Positions 37,608-48,255 of a DNA stretch of 64,000 bases are shown here, one piece after another (positions within the stretch are counted from its first letter, which is position 1; each line of letters begins with the position of its first letter). The stretch spans positions 49,195-113,194 of the forward strand of contig SJOL01004636.1 of assembly GCA_004794785.1 (NCBI GenBank), read 5' to 3'. A program made the position numbers and the translations under genes. Under the pieces are notes generated by a model. The model did not search any database. It was not told the DNA's origin and was given only the letters and a program-made list of their open reading frames with translations. The stretch comes from Opisthorchis felineus. Taxonomy: Eukaryota > Platyhelminthes > Trematoda > Opisthorchiida > Opisthorchiidae.

Positions 37608-37800
37608 CTGTAGAAAACTCTTCGACAGCCCACGACCGGTTTCCCCCTTTTGGGGGGTCATTAGGTAGGCGCAGTCCTCGAGTTTCCGTGAACCTTATGT
37701 TCTACTTGAACCCAAATTGCACTGATTTCGACAAATACACTCATTTGCAAATCAATTTGGTTTTCACGGGAGACTCAACTGAATCCCTCGTTTATGAGTG
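37608..37800 (-). repeat. Hammerhead-repeat family copy 5 (minus sense)
   Basis: The minus strand runs from the CAAATGAGTGTATTTGTCG block through CAATTTGGGTTCAAGTAG, AACATAAGGTTCACGG and AAACTCGAGGACTGCGCC into the ribozyme and the GTCGAAGAGTTTTCTACAG junction. Near full length for the upstream half of the unit. Confidence 0.85.
37628..37670 (-). ncRNA. Hammerhead ribozyme relic, copy 5
   Basis: Helix I GCCTAC (37670-37665) pairs with GTGGGC (37633-37628), all six positions with one G-U. CTAATGA replaces CTGATGA, so the core G5 is lost, which is expected to abolish cleavage. GGGGGAAACCGGTC keeps GAAA and the perfectly palindromic ACCGGT helix III stretch. Confidence 0.75.
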
Positions 37801-38254
37801 TATTTGTTGAAAACATAGCTGTATATCCATTATCCATTACTTATTTCAGGAACAAACCGCCGTCTTATTGCCCCTCTTCTGCGTTCAACGTTTTGCGATA
37901 TCACCGGCTATATGCTCTGCTTAGTAACGTGCAGTTTCTTAATAGCTCGAGCCACGCAACGAGTCGATATTAACAAATCCACGACCAAGTGCATCCCAAA
38001 CGCGCGAAGCTATTACGGTGCTGTGATACGACTAACTGTCAGATTCAACAATATTTTGAACTAATTAGAACATGTAAAATAGAGAACAAAAACACCGAAA
38101 GCACAGATGTGAGAAATGGGAACTAGCGACAACATGAGCTAGTACATTTGTCAAAAGAGTGCATTCGAACGTTCGCTGCCTTCATCTAGTCTCATTAAAA
38201 ATAGAGTATAGGGATAACTAAAACAGATCAACCGCTTACGCCCAACGTCATTAC

Positions 38255-38413
38255 CTGAAGCAAAACGTCTATTTTTGAATCGGCTTCAATCAGAGGTTCA
38301 GTGAGAAACCCAAGCATGTAGAGTTGATGAGCAAGCACAACCCGTCCAATCACAAATTGGGCTGTGTTGGTTCGGTCCAGGCAATCGACGCAATTTACAC
38401 GTATTAATCCGCA
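38255..38413 (-). CDS. FIG4: FIG4 exon 8 (SAC catalytic motif)
   Basis: Acceptor AATCGGCAG before 38413 (an alternative AG lies 10 bp upstream); donor GTAATG at 38254-38249. 53 codons in phase 0: CGLIRVNCVDCLDRTNTAQF, then VIGRVVLAHQLYMLGFLTEP, then LIEADSKIDVLLQ. It contains the SAC phosphatase signature CX5RT (C-VDCLD-R-T) whose cysteine is the nucleophile in this family, followed by the conserved NTAQF. All catalytic residues are present. Confidence 0.95.
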
Positions 38414-38867
38414 CTGCCGATTACTACCATCAGGGAAGGGTAGCAAGAACAAGAGACAAAATTGGCATTGAGGGGTCGAAGATCACCGTACCATCAAAAT
38501 AGCACAATAGCACAAAATAGCACAGGTAAGAAACTAAGAAAACATCTTGGTTCCAGGTCGTGGAATGTCACCAACACCAAACAGAAGATCGATATCATTT
38601 TTTTGGTTGAATGTAACAGTGTACGAAAAGTGTTTTGAAATACCGGTTGGTCTTAATCCATCTAGCTCGTGGAGCAATCCAAACTCGAGAATTCTAGCGT
38701 TCAATGAAGTGATTCTGACTAAAACCAGACAGATAGCCTTGTGCATACACTCGGTAACGGCCAGAAAGTGTTGTCTACTTCCAAACTAACCTTGCTCTTC
38801 CCCTTCATAGATCTGCTCCTTAGACAATATGCCGCTTCTTGTCGCTACTCATCAAGTTGTGACAAAC

Positions 38868-39062
38868 TCTTCGACAGCCAACGACCGATTTCGCCTTCAT
38901 TGGAGCTCATCAGGTAGGCGCAGTCCCCGAGTTTCTGTCAACCTTGTGTTCTACTTCAACACAAATTGCACGCAATTCCCGAACTAATTATTTACAAGCA
39001 AATTTGGTTTTAATGGGAAACCCAATTGAATCCCGGCTGAATCATGAACGAGAAATTCAGCT
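38868..39062 (-). repeat. Hammerhead-repeat family copy 6 (minus sense)
   Basis: The minus strand holds AAATTTGCTTGTAAAT, GTGTTGAAGTAGAACACAAG, GTTGACAGAAACTCGGGGAC and TGCGCC, then the ribozyme and the TGTCGAAGAGTTTGTCAC junction. The far end near 39040 (GAACGAGAAATTCAGCTGG) is in the opposite sense, so the copy is rearranged there. Confidence 0.8.
38877..38919 (-). ncRNA. Hammerhead ribozyme, best-preserved copy
   Basis: Order on the minus strand: helix I GCCTAC (38919-38914), CTGATGAG (38913-38906), helix II hairpin GCT..GGC with an eight-base loop, GAAA, helix III stretch ATCGGT, cleavage predicted after the following C, and helix I return GTTGGC (one mismatch in six). Every catalytic-core position (CUGAUGA, GAA, A15.1-U16.1, C17) is intact. 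Helix III has no loop within one molecule but AUCGGU pairs with itself between two molecules, so self-cleavage would need a dimer. Activity is inferred, not shown. Confidence 0.8.
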
Positions 39063-39344
39063 GGACATCGATCGAATCTCGCGTTTAAACTAAGTTATTT
39101 TCCAATGAGTGCATTTCACGAACGTATGGGTTCCTTTTACTATTTGTTGTTACACGCCTGTCCAATAAACAATGCATACTCTGTGCCATAGACTGAGAAA
39201 AAAGCAGAGCGAGTGGACTGCAAACATTTAGCTGAATGACCATGGACACAGTGTACGGGACCCCGTCCAGTCCAGGGTTGCGATAGCTCAGTTTAGGGGA
39301 AATATCTCCATGAATTAGACTGCATTTGCAGTTTACGCACCCAC

Positions 39345-41070
39345 CTATTCCGTGGATTTCACCGTCAAAGAAAGTTTTTACGAATATCTGCAAAGCCTAA
39401 TCGATTGGATGTCGGGGCGCGATGCACTGTTAGTCGCAGGTGGCTGGAATGCTCGCGTAGGGCGATCAGAAGGCTCCACCCGTCACACCTCGAGCCACTC
39501 TGGAAATCAGCTGGTCTCGGCTGGTGACCAGCAGTCCGTATTTAAAGTATCTAACAAGCTTCGAACGAAAAGAAAGCTGGATTTTAAACAAGACTATATG
39601 CTTCTCTAAATTGGCATAAAAGGTATGTCTCATTAAGGCTCTCGATTCCTGAACCTTTGAAGGTGAAACCGTTAAGTCTGTTAAGAATGACGGTATTTGA
39701 TGCTGATCGAATGTGGCTGTAGTAGTATGGGGGACGACTCGAATGGTGGTAACCTTGCTGAACTTTTCCATCTACTTCATGTGGTCTCCAGTATAAACCA
39801 ACTCACACAATCACTTTTGCCCAAGACAAATCGAGGTACAGAAACAATGGACGGAACGATTCGGTCAATTGTTCAACCACCCCGATCTTCAGACGAGGAA
39901 CTTACAAAAATCGATATAAGAGCCTCATAGCACCAACTGCAGCTCATCCGGTCAAGCAGATATAATTTCGATGGTCAATCATATCAAAAATAGAAGAGTT
40001 CCAGGAGAGGACGACATTCTCCTTGAGGTATAGGTAGTACCTCCCCGCACTACCGTTGCACACACTCTAGTGTTCCATTTGGGAGGCTGATTCTGTCCCT
40101 TCATACTGGGATGCCTCGATTTTGCTTCCCGTCCCTAGTAAAGGTGACAAAAGTGTGCGAAGATGATCGAGGAATCAGTTTCATGGATATTATAGCCATA
40201 ATTCTTGCTTCTGCATACCCCCAGTAGCTTTTAGAAAGTACACGATGCTTGAAAACGGCCTAATTAAGGTGGCTTCTACCCTAGGAGAAACTATCCGGAC
40301 CCGATATTTACACTACATCGACTTCTAGAACATTGGACCGAATTCCGTCAGTGGACCATTGCCTGCTTCACTGGGTTAGACTCTAATTACCGTGAAGCAT
40401 TATGGACTAGCCCTCTTGCTGATGGTTTGCTAGTCAAACACACTGCTCTCATCAAGGCTTGTTGCTTGTCAACGAAGGCCCGAGTCCGAGTTTATGACAA
40501 GGAGACTACGAGTTTGATCTCGCTTCCGGTGTGAGACAAGAATGCCCTGCATCACCGGTGCTACTCAACTTCGTAACTGGGGCGATAAGCACTGGAGTGA
40601 TCTTCACTGGCGTCCAACTGAGCCTAAACGTCTATATTGCTCGTATTACTCTGTATTACTCGGCAGAAACAGAAGATTTACAAGACATTCTTCATCGAAT
40701 TAACTACCATGCAAGACCCATCAGACCGGCAATCAACGCTAGTAGGGTAGAATTCTCCACGCAAACAATTGCTCAAAGTGTAAAACTTCACTCAGCCGAT
40801 GAAATTGAGTGCGTTGCAGCAGCCCGATAATTTGGTTCTACCATTCTTCCTAACGGCCAAGCTAATTGCGTGACTCTCGTATCGATACACGTCTTTATGC
40901 AAATAATGAAGACCTTATGAAGGAGTGATGAAATCAGCTTGAGCACAAAGTTTCGTGTGTTCAAAACGCACAGTCCTTGCTGTTGTGAAACTTGGCCACT
41001 TCGCGTGACGAGACGAATTGAAGAGTACATTTGGTTTGGCTTGTTCCCCGTCAAATACTGTTCCGCGTTC
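39345..41070 (+). mobile_element. RTE-like LINE, long decayed copy in FIG4 intron 7
   Basis: Most complete LINE in the window. In order it has an endonuclease part, DFTVKESFYEYLQSLIDW, LLVAGGWNARVGR (the IAGDMNARVG motif); then DDRGISFMDIIAIILASA (NHRGISLxDIxxKIL); RT block SGVRQECPASPVLLNFVTGA (SGVRQGCPLSPxLFNFxxDA); EDLQDILHRINYHA; and finally CETWPLRVTRRIEEYIW. Many stops and shifts; antisense to FIG4. Its length suggests a copy that once carried the whole ORF. Confidence 0.8.
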
Positions 41071-41453
41071 CCGGAATTAGCTAAGGAAGCCTACCACAAG
41101 TATCCGGTTAATTGAGATTTTTCTCAAAAAAGAGTAGACTTAGTATTCTCTCGCTAAAGTTTTCACAATTGCTTTTGAAGATTGGGAATGCAACACTAAT
41201 GGTAAACTTTGGTTTACTCCTTATAATTGGCCGAGGAAACCTAGAATGGGGGGCGGGGGCAGTGGCCAGTCGTGATGTACGGAAGGAGATGCATTGTGCA
41301 AAGTATACTGAGAACCACTGAGAGACCGTATACGCGCCTGTGTGACAATCACAGCTTTATTGCATACAGGCAAGCAGGTTATGAAAGTTGCAATGCAGAA
41401 ATGAAAACGATTCGCTTGCCTCAGCTCGGAAGATTTTCCGCTTTCCGTCCAAC

Positions 41454-41664
41454 GGTGCCCAGGTGAGCTGAGAAATATTCCGGTTCGTTTCACACACGAG
41501 TCAACCACAGGCCGTAGCTCTTCCAACGCCACGAGAGATTTATGTTTTTGCACACGAGCAATGTCGAATGCGATGTAGAGAATGGGTGGATTGGCCTGTT
41601 CGGTACCAGTTTGCGCAGAACTTGCGGTCGTACTGGTGATTAGTGGCACACGGGATGGAAGGAA
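41454..41664 (-). CDS. FIG4: FIG4 exon 7
   Basis: Acceptor CCACCATACAG before 41664. It opens FLPSRVPL, so exons 6 and 7 join as AYLSQ-FLP, matching TYLNQFLPP of animal FIG4 in phase 0. It goes on with a short Thr/Ser insertion, then PPILYIAFDIARVQKHK, EELRPVVDSCVKRTGIFLSS. The downstream boundary is uncertain: GTTGGA at 41453-41448 is the nearest GT but gives phase 1, which does not join exon 8 directly, so a small exon may lie between. Confidence 0.85.
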
Positions 41665-44099
41665 CTGTATGGTGGGCAGGAAAGAAAGAAAGAGAACCGA
41701 CGTTGAGGATTCGCATCATAAGATTCGAATTTGGCCATAACCAAGTTTGAATTTTACTCTGGACTGGCGGTGGATAACTCAGTTGTCTATTGCAACAGAC
41801 TCCCCATTCATGCGTGAGCTGCATTAAAATCACTCTTATTATGCAGAGTCGGAACCATATTATCTGCTCTTGTTATGGTGATCAACTACAGAAGGAATTC
41901 AGTCAAGAGACAAGAGCCTCCGAGATGAGGTAGTCACAAATGTATATCAGCTTAGAATATTCAGAACGGTAGACAAAATTAGGAAGAGAACAAAAGAACT
42001 GGGAAACAATTGCAAATGCCTACATGGTGGTGCGTACACCGATCATTCACACTTATGAGTTGTTTCCTTACCACGGAAACTTTGTTATGTATTCCTCGTT
42101 ATTCATATCGAAGAGAAGCAGCAGCAACAAACCTCGAGCGACACAGTCAAATGTATAGTCCAATAAAGCGGTAGGAAGCGTAAAAATCCGGCAGTTCTAT
42201 TGAAAGTCGAGTGAGCTGATCAAGACAAATGCAATGGCATCCCGTATACTGCGTAACCATTGGTAAGCGGTCCGGTGCATGTTTTAGATATCACATTTGT
42301 TTCAAACAGCCTAACGGTATAGCTAGGCAAAGTACGCCGGAGTTATTCTGGCAATTTAGCAAAAATCGAGTGTTTCCGGCTTGCGAAACACTAACGAAGA
42401 GAAGGCTGAGGAATCTCCGAAAATATGTGAAACAAATTAGGCAACACGGGATTGGGGCCACGAAGTTTGTCGGATAACGAGAATAATAGAATAACTATTA
42501 CAACAATAATTTATTACATCTTAGGGAATTAACTTAATGTTGATCATTACAGTGGATTACTGCACTAGACGCTTACGATGTTATCGTCCGGTAAAATGCT
42601 GTAGTAAAAGTGATGGCGTCCTCAGTTCGTGAAGAGAAAATAATGTTGATGCAAAAACGTCAATTCTAAATTCTCAAGAAGCAGTGGTGTCTATACTACC
42701 CGCCATAAACGCACCTAGGCTGTTTACCGTTGGTATGCATATGAAAATGCCATTCACATTCTTACGGGGATTCAGGCGCAAATCTTATAGATTGTTATGT
42801 TTGAATACTTCACTGAATGACTGCTGGCGCCCTGCGAGGCCACATAGAGATTACACTTTTAATTTGCACGCCTTGCAGTACACCAGTTCATGTCAATGAA
42901 GTGCTCCAAGCGATCACTTCAACCTTTTTGTTTTACCGCATCAAGATAAGTACGGTGTGAAAGAAAGTGTATTCGGTTGCGTCGCCAAGCGTGAAAGCGA
43001 TATTCAGCTACCAGTTATTTATGATATTCGCAGAAAATACACACGGACTACTCAGCAAAATCGCGAACATGGAATTGGGTTGTCCGTTTCGGGCAAGTTT
43101 TGTTGATTAATTGAGTTTACCACATTACTTACAGTCTCTCATGAGCTTGTCAACCGAGGCAGTCGTCGAATGAAAGGTTTTTCAGGCGAATATTACTGAA
43201 TCCTTACTGAAAGCATACACATTGTCTCTATATACTCCTGCGTCTGGACTAGAGGATTTACCACTTCCAACTCCATTACGGTGCCTACAAATTACACCTT
43301 GTAGAATTCCGAAAAAGAAAATCAGAATGTAGACATCCGGGAAGTCAAGTGGGATGCGTTTCGTGGCCAGTGAATATACATACGGAGCATTAACAAGCAA
43401 GCAACAAAGCTTGCCACTGAGTCTCTCGGAGAAGTGTATAATGCCGTTCAGCCCGGAGATCGTCCGAAAGAAACAGTCCTTTCTGTTCAGCCACTTTTAC
43501 CATGGTATCAGCCGGAGCAGCACCACAATATGGCGAGCAAATCCAGGAATATTTTGAGGAAATGCATATGTTTGAGAATGGGACCGGGTCGTGTTTGTTT
43601 AAAACAGAACGCGGATTGCGAGATAACGACTTGCAATGGACCAATGAAATGGATAAGTTCGAATGAGGTAAATTACTTTCCTTGCTAATCCTGGGATAGG
43701 GTAGGATATTCAGCGAGATCGAGACTTTATAAGTCTCCTGGGAATAAGGTGGAAACTTGTCGAGTACTTCAATTTTCACATCATGAATGTCGGATAATCG
43801 ACAAAAGCAGTCCAACATGAAAATATCAAAGAAATTCTGTCTGAATGATTTCACTGTCGAGACTAGTTAAAAGCCGTACAGCTTGATTGAAAGCAAAACA
43901 ACCAAATAAGTTGAATAATGGCCAGAGAATACGGAGATATGGACGCCAACCTTTGTGTACTGATAAGAGGATATAGCGGTTTCAAGTTGAGGAAGTTACG
44001 ACTTTGCATCTCATGTTTGCAACACGGGTATTTCTCATGAACTCAAAATACCACCCACTGAAATGTAACAGAACCAAAAGACGAAGCAAAGAAACGGAC
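41665..44099. other. FIG4 intron 6
   Basis: 2.4 kb intron bounded by GTCCGT and ACAG. The 154-codon minus frame at 43390-43854 lies here but does not match FIG4 and has no recognised domain; no repeat identified. Confidence 0.5.
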
Positions 44100-44264
44100 C
44101 TGTGACAAATAGGCTAGGCCACATTCAAAGCCTTCGGATAAAGAATGTTCAAATTTCCGTTTTTCTCTTCTCTTCATCAGATTGAATACCACGATAGGCG
44201 AGCCATGACGTTCCAACAAGTTTGCAAAATGAGCTCCAAAGGCCTCAAAGTATGGGTCTTCACG
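44100..44264 (-). CDS. FIG4: FIG4 exon 6
   Basis: Acceptor AATTTTCCAG before 44264; donor GTCCGT at 44099-44094. 55 codons: REDPYFEAFGAHFANLLERH, then GSPIVVFNLMKRREKRKFEH, then SLSEGFECGLAYLSQ. It aligns along its length with the SAC-domain stretch of FIG4 containing [20 protein letters not shown]. Phase 0 at both ends. Confidence 0.93.
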
Positions 44265-45631
44265 CTGGAAAATTTGAGGAGAAAATAACTAGAGGCTGAA
44301 ATTAGGGGAATGAGATCAGCACATTGTCAGACATGAGACAACAGTCGTGTCCGCAAACGTTGAATGCCCGAAATAGTGCTGACCATGCGTATAAATAATC
44401 CGAGAGCTAAAATACGTACTGTTTCACCCCATGATTGTGTAACCAAATTGACAAGTGAATAAGAGTATCTAGAGCGGGTCTAAGATGAGCTTGGAAAAAT
44501 ATCAAAGATATGATGCAGTAATGCACAGATAGCGCTCCTTTCCATGTGGTAGTATAAATCACCGAAGGATGAAACAGCTGTACAGTGCTTCTCGGCTTTT
44601 CAGAGTAGATTGGCTTCACTTACAGGACGAAATCTCCAGAAAAAGCTCTATCCAGCATCAAAAAGAACACACGTAACCATAACCAGTTACCCCAGATTTT
44701 CGTAGACCGGGGCAACCGGAGAACTATACACAATGGTAGTAATGACGATAGTAAGCGGTAATCGTGGTACCCAGTCCTTTCCAGATCGATTCAAGATACC
44801 ACAAGTATCCAGCTCTAAATGCTCACCTTGCCTCACACACGTGCATAGTACTGCGATGCTAGTTGCATGGCTTTCACACACACTGTTCTCGCGTAGTGAC
44901 TGCCTTTATCAGCTAGATGAGTCGACGAAGAAAAGAGTGATCATGGAAGCTCATGTAAAATCCAGTTGCGGTAAAAGGCATCCCACTAGTTCCTGATGGA
45001 CCTACTGAGGGTAGTGAGAAATTCACTAATGACCCGCACACAGTACCCATAAATGTAACAATGACGCAGCGTAAAATCAAAGTCACAGGACATATTACTG
45101 ATGCTCCCATCATCAACAAAACTGGATGGATAAATTCTTAGGAGCTTTCAGTTGAGGATAGAGTGCTGAAACTCAAGAAAGAAACGTTAACTACAAGTCA
45201 ATCCTGATTTGCCTGTGCACGCCTGACTGATTGCATATCAGATCAACCCTTCTGGATTCTACAGGCGTTCAGTGGGCAGCACGATTGAACACCGCATATG
45301 GTTTGCAAATCTATCTGAAAGCAAAGAACACATGACGCACAGAGAACTGACAGAGCATTTTGTTCACGGAAAATGGAAGAAAAAACCGGAGGTTCCAGTT
45401 CTATTCATCGTGAGAACAGAACTGATTCAACAGCTTTTTTCAGTGTAGTAGACTCATCATCCAAATGTAACCTTGGGATAAGGTCATAACCAGGGCACCT
45501 GCACGGTTTGAGCTAGAATTCAGACCTATTCATGAAAATCAAACTACAATCAGCTAGAGAGTGGAAGTAAGCCGAACACGGTCGCTAAGTAAAAAATTAG
45601 CTGAAAACATGACAAACATTGATAAGCTTAC
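44265..45631. other. FIG4 intron 5
   Basis: 1.37 kb intron bounded by GTAAGC and CCAG. Nothing else recognised in it. Confidence 0.55.
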
Positions 45632-45784
45632 CAAAAGTTCAATGGGTGGTCGACCCATTCCCAGCTTGGTTGGCTCCTGTGACCAGAACAACGGAACAGA
45701 ACCGCGGAGCTGGACGTAGGATGAGCAACGACTGTTGCGCAGCAGTGCATGTGATGTATCAGTCACAATTTGTTCCGTCTCCAC
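45632..45784 (-). CDS. FIG4: FIG4 exon 5
   Basis: Acceptor TTTGTTCAAG before 45784; donor GTAAGC at 45631-45626. 51 codons: VETEQIVTDTSHALLRNSRC, SSYVQLRGSVPLFWSQE, then PTKLGMGRPPIELL. The SSYVQxRGSVPLxWSQ stretch is a hallmark of SAC-domain proteins. Phase 0 at both ends. Confidence 0.95.
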
Positions 45785-46470
45785 CTTGAACAAACGAAGA
45801 AGAGCGAGTGAACAGGGAGAAAAGTATGTGAGTTCTCTGCGAAAGCAACCAGTCGGACTGCGGAGAAGCAGCTGATTTAATGCGTGAATGAATGCTACAG
45901 GCATGAACGATTGAAGATGCTTCTAATCAAACGGATGACGAGATTACAGTAAGGAAACCATTTCTGAGGGAACAACAAAGCAGACAACAGCAAGCCTCAG
46001 GAATTTCAGCGTCTCTCCCTAGCGAAGTAAACTTGAGCGAAAACTCCAGAGCAGGTGTGATACTCCTTGATCGTATACACAAACGTGCCCACCAAAGATT
46101 GTCTTCATCTGAGGGTTGGTTAACAGTCACGGCGCAGGTCAATTCTACCAGAAGGCCTATCACGAGTTTGATTCCTTGGACACTGCTTACGAATTGTGGA
46201 GCATCAAGATACCAAGGCCAAAAAATGAACTTCGTCTGTATTGCTCAGAGAACGACTTGGGAACAAAGCACAATACTCCACTCGAACAATCTTGCCTTGA
46301 CTTTATGGAAGACCAACCTAGTAAGTTACATTAAGCAGAAGCTCAGTGCCGACCTGCAAGAATGCAGAGTAGAAAGCTCACGCCACTGTGGAGTTTATCA
46401 GCTTTCTGTTTCCCAGTATGTGAACCGGAAGCGGTCACATACACAATTTTCGAGCGTTGCACGGCTGTCC
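45785..46470. other. FIG4 intron 4, 3' part
   Basis: Intron sequence; long open frames at 46033-46674 overlap a SINE and have no recognised domain. Confidence 0.45.
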
Positions 46471-46477
46471 GCATATG

Positions 46478-46672
46478 GCTCAGTGGAGAAGGTCTGCTCC
46501 CACCTTAGCTTAGTGACCGGAAAGTCCGCGGTTCAAATCCAGCCCTGGCATCTCGACTGTTGTTGTCTAGGCTTGGGCAACCTGACAGCATCTCAGCCAT
46601 CGCAATTCCTTCGAGTGGTACGGCAGCTATGCACTGAAGGGATGTTACAGTTGAACGACTTTTTTGCTGCAT
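46478..46672 (+). repeat. tRNA-derived SINE, in FIG4 intron 4
   Basis: Plus-strand copy: GGCTCAGTGGAGAAGG (A-box region), GCGGTTCAAATCC (B box), CTAGGCTTGGGCAACCTGAC, and the tail GATGTTACAGTTGAACGAC. It is diverged and has a small internal insertion between the boxes. Confidence 0.8.
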
Positions 46673-47021
46673 AAGTATACTGCCCCGTTTGCCTGGCATG
46701 AGTCTGATGGTAACACAAACACTACTAATGTGGCGATAAACACAAGATAAAAACTGGTGCAGCCTGGCGATCATGAATGCCATCGACCAACATGAGTAGT
46801 TGCATTCATGTTTGACGAAGAATGTTGCCAGGAATAGCATGGAATGCCTAGTTAAGGTAGGTAGCACTCAACCCGCTTTAGTAAACTTCTTTTGCTTTTC
46901 TTAACGCCACAGAATAACGAAATGATAGCCTCTTGCTCCATCGTTTTTCAACAATTCTAAATGGTTTCCCGTGTGAAATTACTTGGAACCCGAGCTTCAA
47001 TAAAACTCGATGTGAACTATT

Positions 47022-47290
47022 AGTGAAAACCTTTGGACAGCCCACTAACTCAACTGGAGCTCCCCTTCATACCACTGTTGAACTGAATGTGTTACATAAG
47101 GGCCACCTCAGTCGAACTATTTTTCTTGACATGATATTACCTATAAAGTTGACAAACACTTCTGAACAGTCCACTGGCGGTTTCATCGTTATTTTGACTC
47201 AACAGGCATACCTATTATTAATCCGTCTGATCTATTTTCTGTCCACCCAAATGGATGTACGTGAATATAATCACTCATTTGTAAATAGAG
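47022..47290 (-). repeat. Hammerhead-repeat family copy 7, highly diverged
   Basis: AAACCTTTGGACAGCCCACT and TTGAACTGAATGTGTTACAT, AAGGGCCACCTCA correspond to blocks of the family (TCTTCGACAGCCCACGACC; CTGAATGTGCTGCACAAAGG). An end near ATCACTCATTTGTAAAT also fits. The ribozyme core is unrecognisable. Confidence 0.45.
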
Positions 47291-47747
47291 ATCGTGTTGA
47301 CAGAAGAACCAACTGAAAATGTGGTCTGTAATATCCTTCCGCTGAGTGTCCTGTTAACACCACCTTTAATTGAAGTGAGTGTTTACCTCTGCAGAACTTG
47401 GTTCCCACCCGTAAATATCTACTACGTTTCTTTTGTAAATGATCCAGATCCGCTGCAATAGCGAATATTGCCGTCATAAGTAGGGCGATGCTCCTTCCAC
47501 ACACCTTTCATTTCCAGATAGTGTTCAACGAAAAGTTGTACGTCACACCGATTCGTGGCACCGTTTCGATCGATAATATGCAAGTGTCTCCTCACTATTT
47601 CATGGTTACAATCATCGTGAATGCTAAGCTGAACTCGTCCCTTCCGTTCCACTTCCACATGATCCAGTGGCCGGATCTGCCTACGCTCCTCTAGTCACTT
47701 GCATCAAGTTTCACTCCCTCGATGCCGAACAGAATAGCTCTTCCACG

Positions 47748-47960
47748 CGAAATACACTCATTTACCAATTTGGTTTTCACACGAGAGACTCAACTGAATC
47801 CCAGCTGAATCTCTCGTTTATGATATTCTTCAACTGAACGTGCTGTACAAAGGCGGTCACATGGTTCCATTGGTACAATATTCGGGAAACTACAGTCTAC
47901 TTACCTGGAGGAAACTAATCATAAGGTTGCTGAAAACGAGAGTTCCAGCTGCAATTCGGT
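47748..47960 (-). repeat. Hammerhead-repeat family copy 8 (minus sense)
   Basis: The plus strand shows ACACTCATTTACCAATTTGG, AGACTCAACTGAATC, GATATTCTTCAACTGAACGT, GCTGTACAAAGGCGG and CATAAGGTTGCTGAAAAC: the downstream half of the unit, ending just before the ribozyme. It faces copy 9. Confidence 0.85.
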
Positions 47961-48014
47961 TGAGTTGAGTTTTTGGAAACTTTGCAGATAGTTTCCACCA
48001 TCAAAACATGCTGC

Positions 48015-48255
48015 GATATCTCGAATATAGCAACAACTAAAACATGAGACAGCCTTTGTGCAGCACATTTAGCTGAAGAATATCAGTAACGAGAGATTCA
48101 GCTGGGTTTAAGGTGAGTCTCCCGTAAAAACCAAATTGGTGTGCAGATGAGTGTAATCCATGAATTTCGTACAACTCAAGTTCAATTAGGACATAAGGAA
48201 CTACGGTTACCTGATGAAGCCCAAAGAAGGGCGGAACCAGGATTTCGAATGGTAT
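48015..48255 (+). repeat. Hammerhead-repeat family copy 9 (plus sense)
   Basis: Starts in the ATCTCGAATATAGCAACAAC block, continues CAGCCTTTGTGCAGCACATT, GAGAGATTCAGCTGGG, GAGTCTCCCGTAAAAACCAA and CAGATGAGTGTAATCC, and enters a degraded ribozyme at 48205-48246. With copy 8 it makes an inverted pair separated by about 55 bp. Confidence 0.85.
48205..48246 (+). ncRNA. Hammerhead ribozyme relic, copy 9
   Basis: GGTTAC, CTGATGA, helix II GCCCAAAGAAGGGC (a clean four-base-pair hairpin) and then CGGAACCAGGAT. The first helper box GAAA reads GGAA, a core change likely to block cleavage, and the helix I return arm is lost. Confidence 0.65.

Noticed and set aside
38534..38746. Minus frame near exon 8 considered as the missing FIG4 exon
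   Set aside because: Sequence does not resemble the missing segment and lacks suitable splice sites in the right phase.
43390..43854. 154-codon minus frame inside FIG4 intron 6, considered as a FIG4 exon
   Set aside because: Exons 6 and 7 already join in phase (AYLSQ-FLP) and the frame has no similarity to FIG4.
44913..45119. Hydrophobic minus frame in FIG4 intron 5
   Set aside because: Short, no start context, no homology; intron position explains it as noise.
46033..46674. 213-codon open frame on +
   Set aside because: Its last third translates the SINE at 46478-46672 and the rest shows no domain; it opens between FIG4 exons on the other strand.
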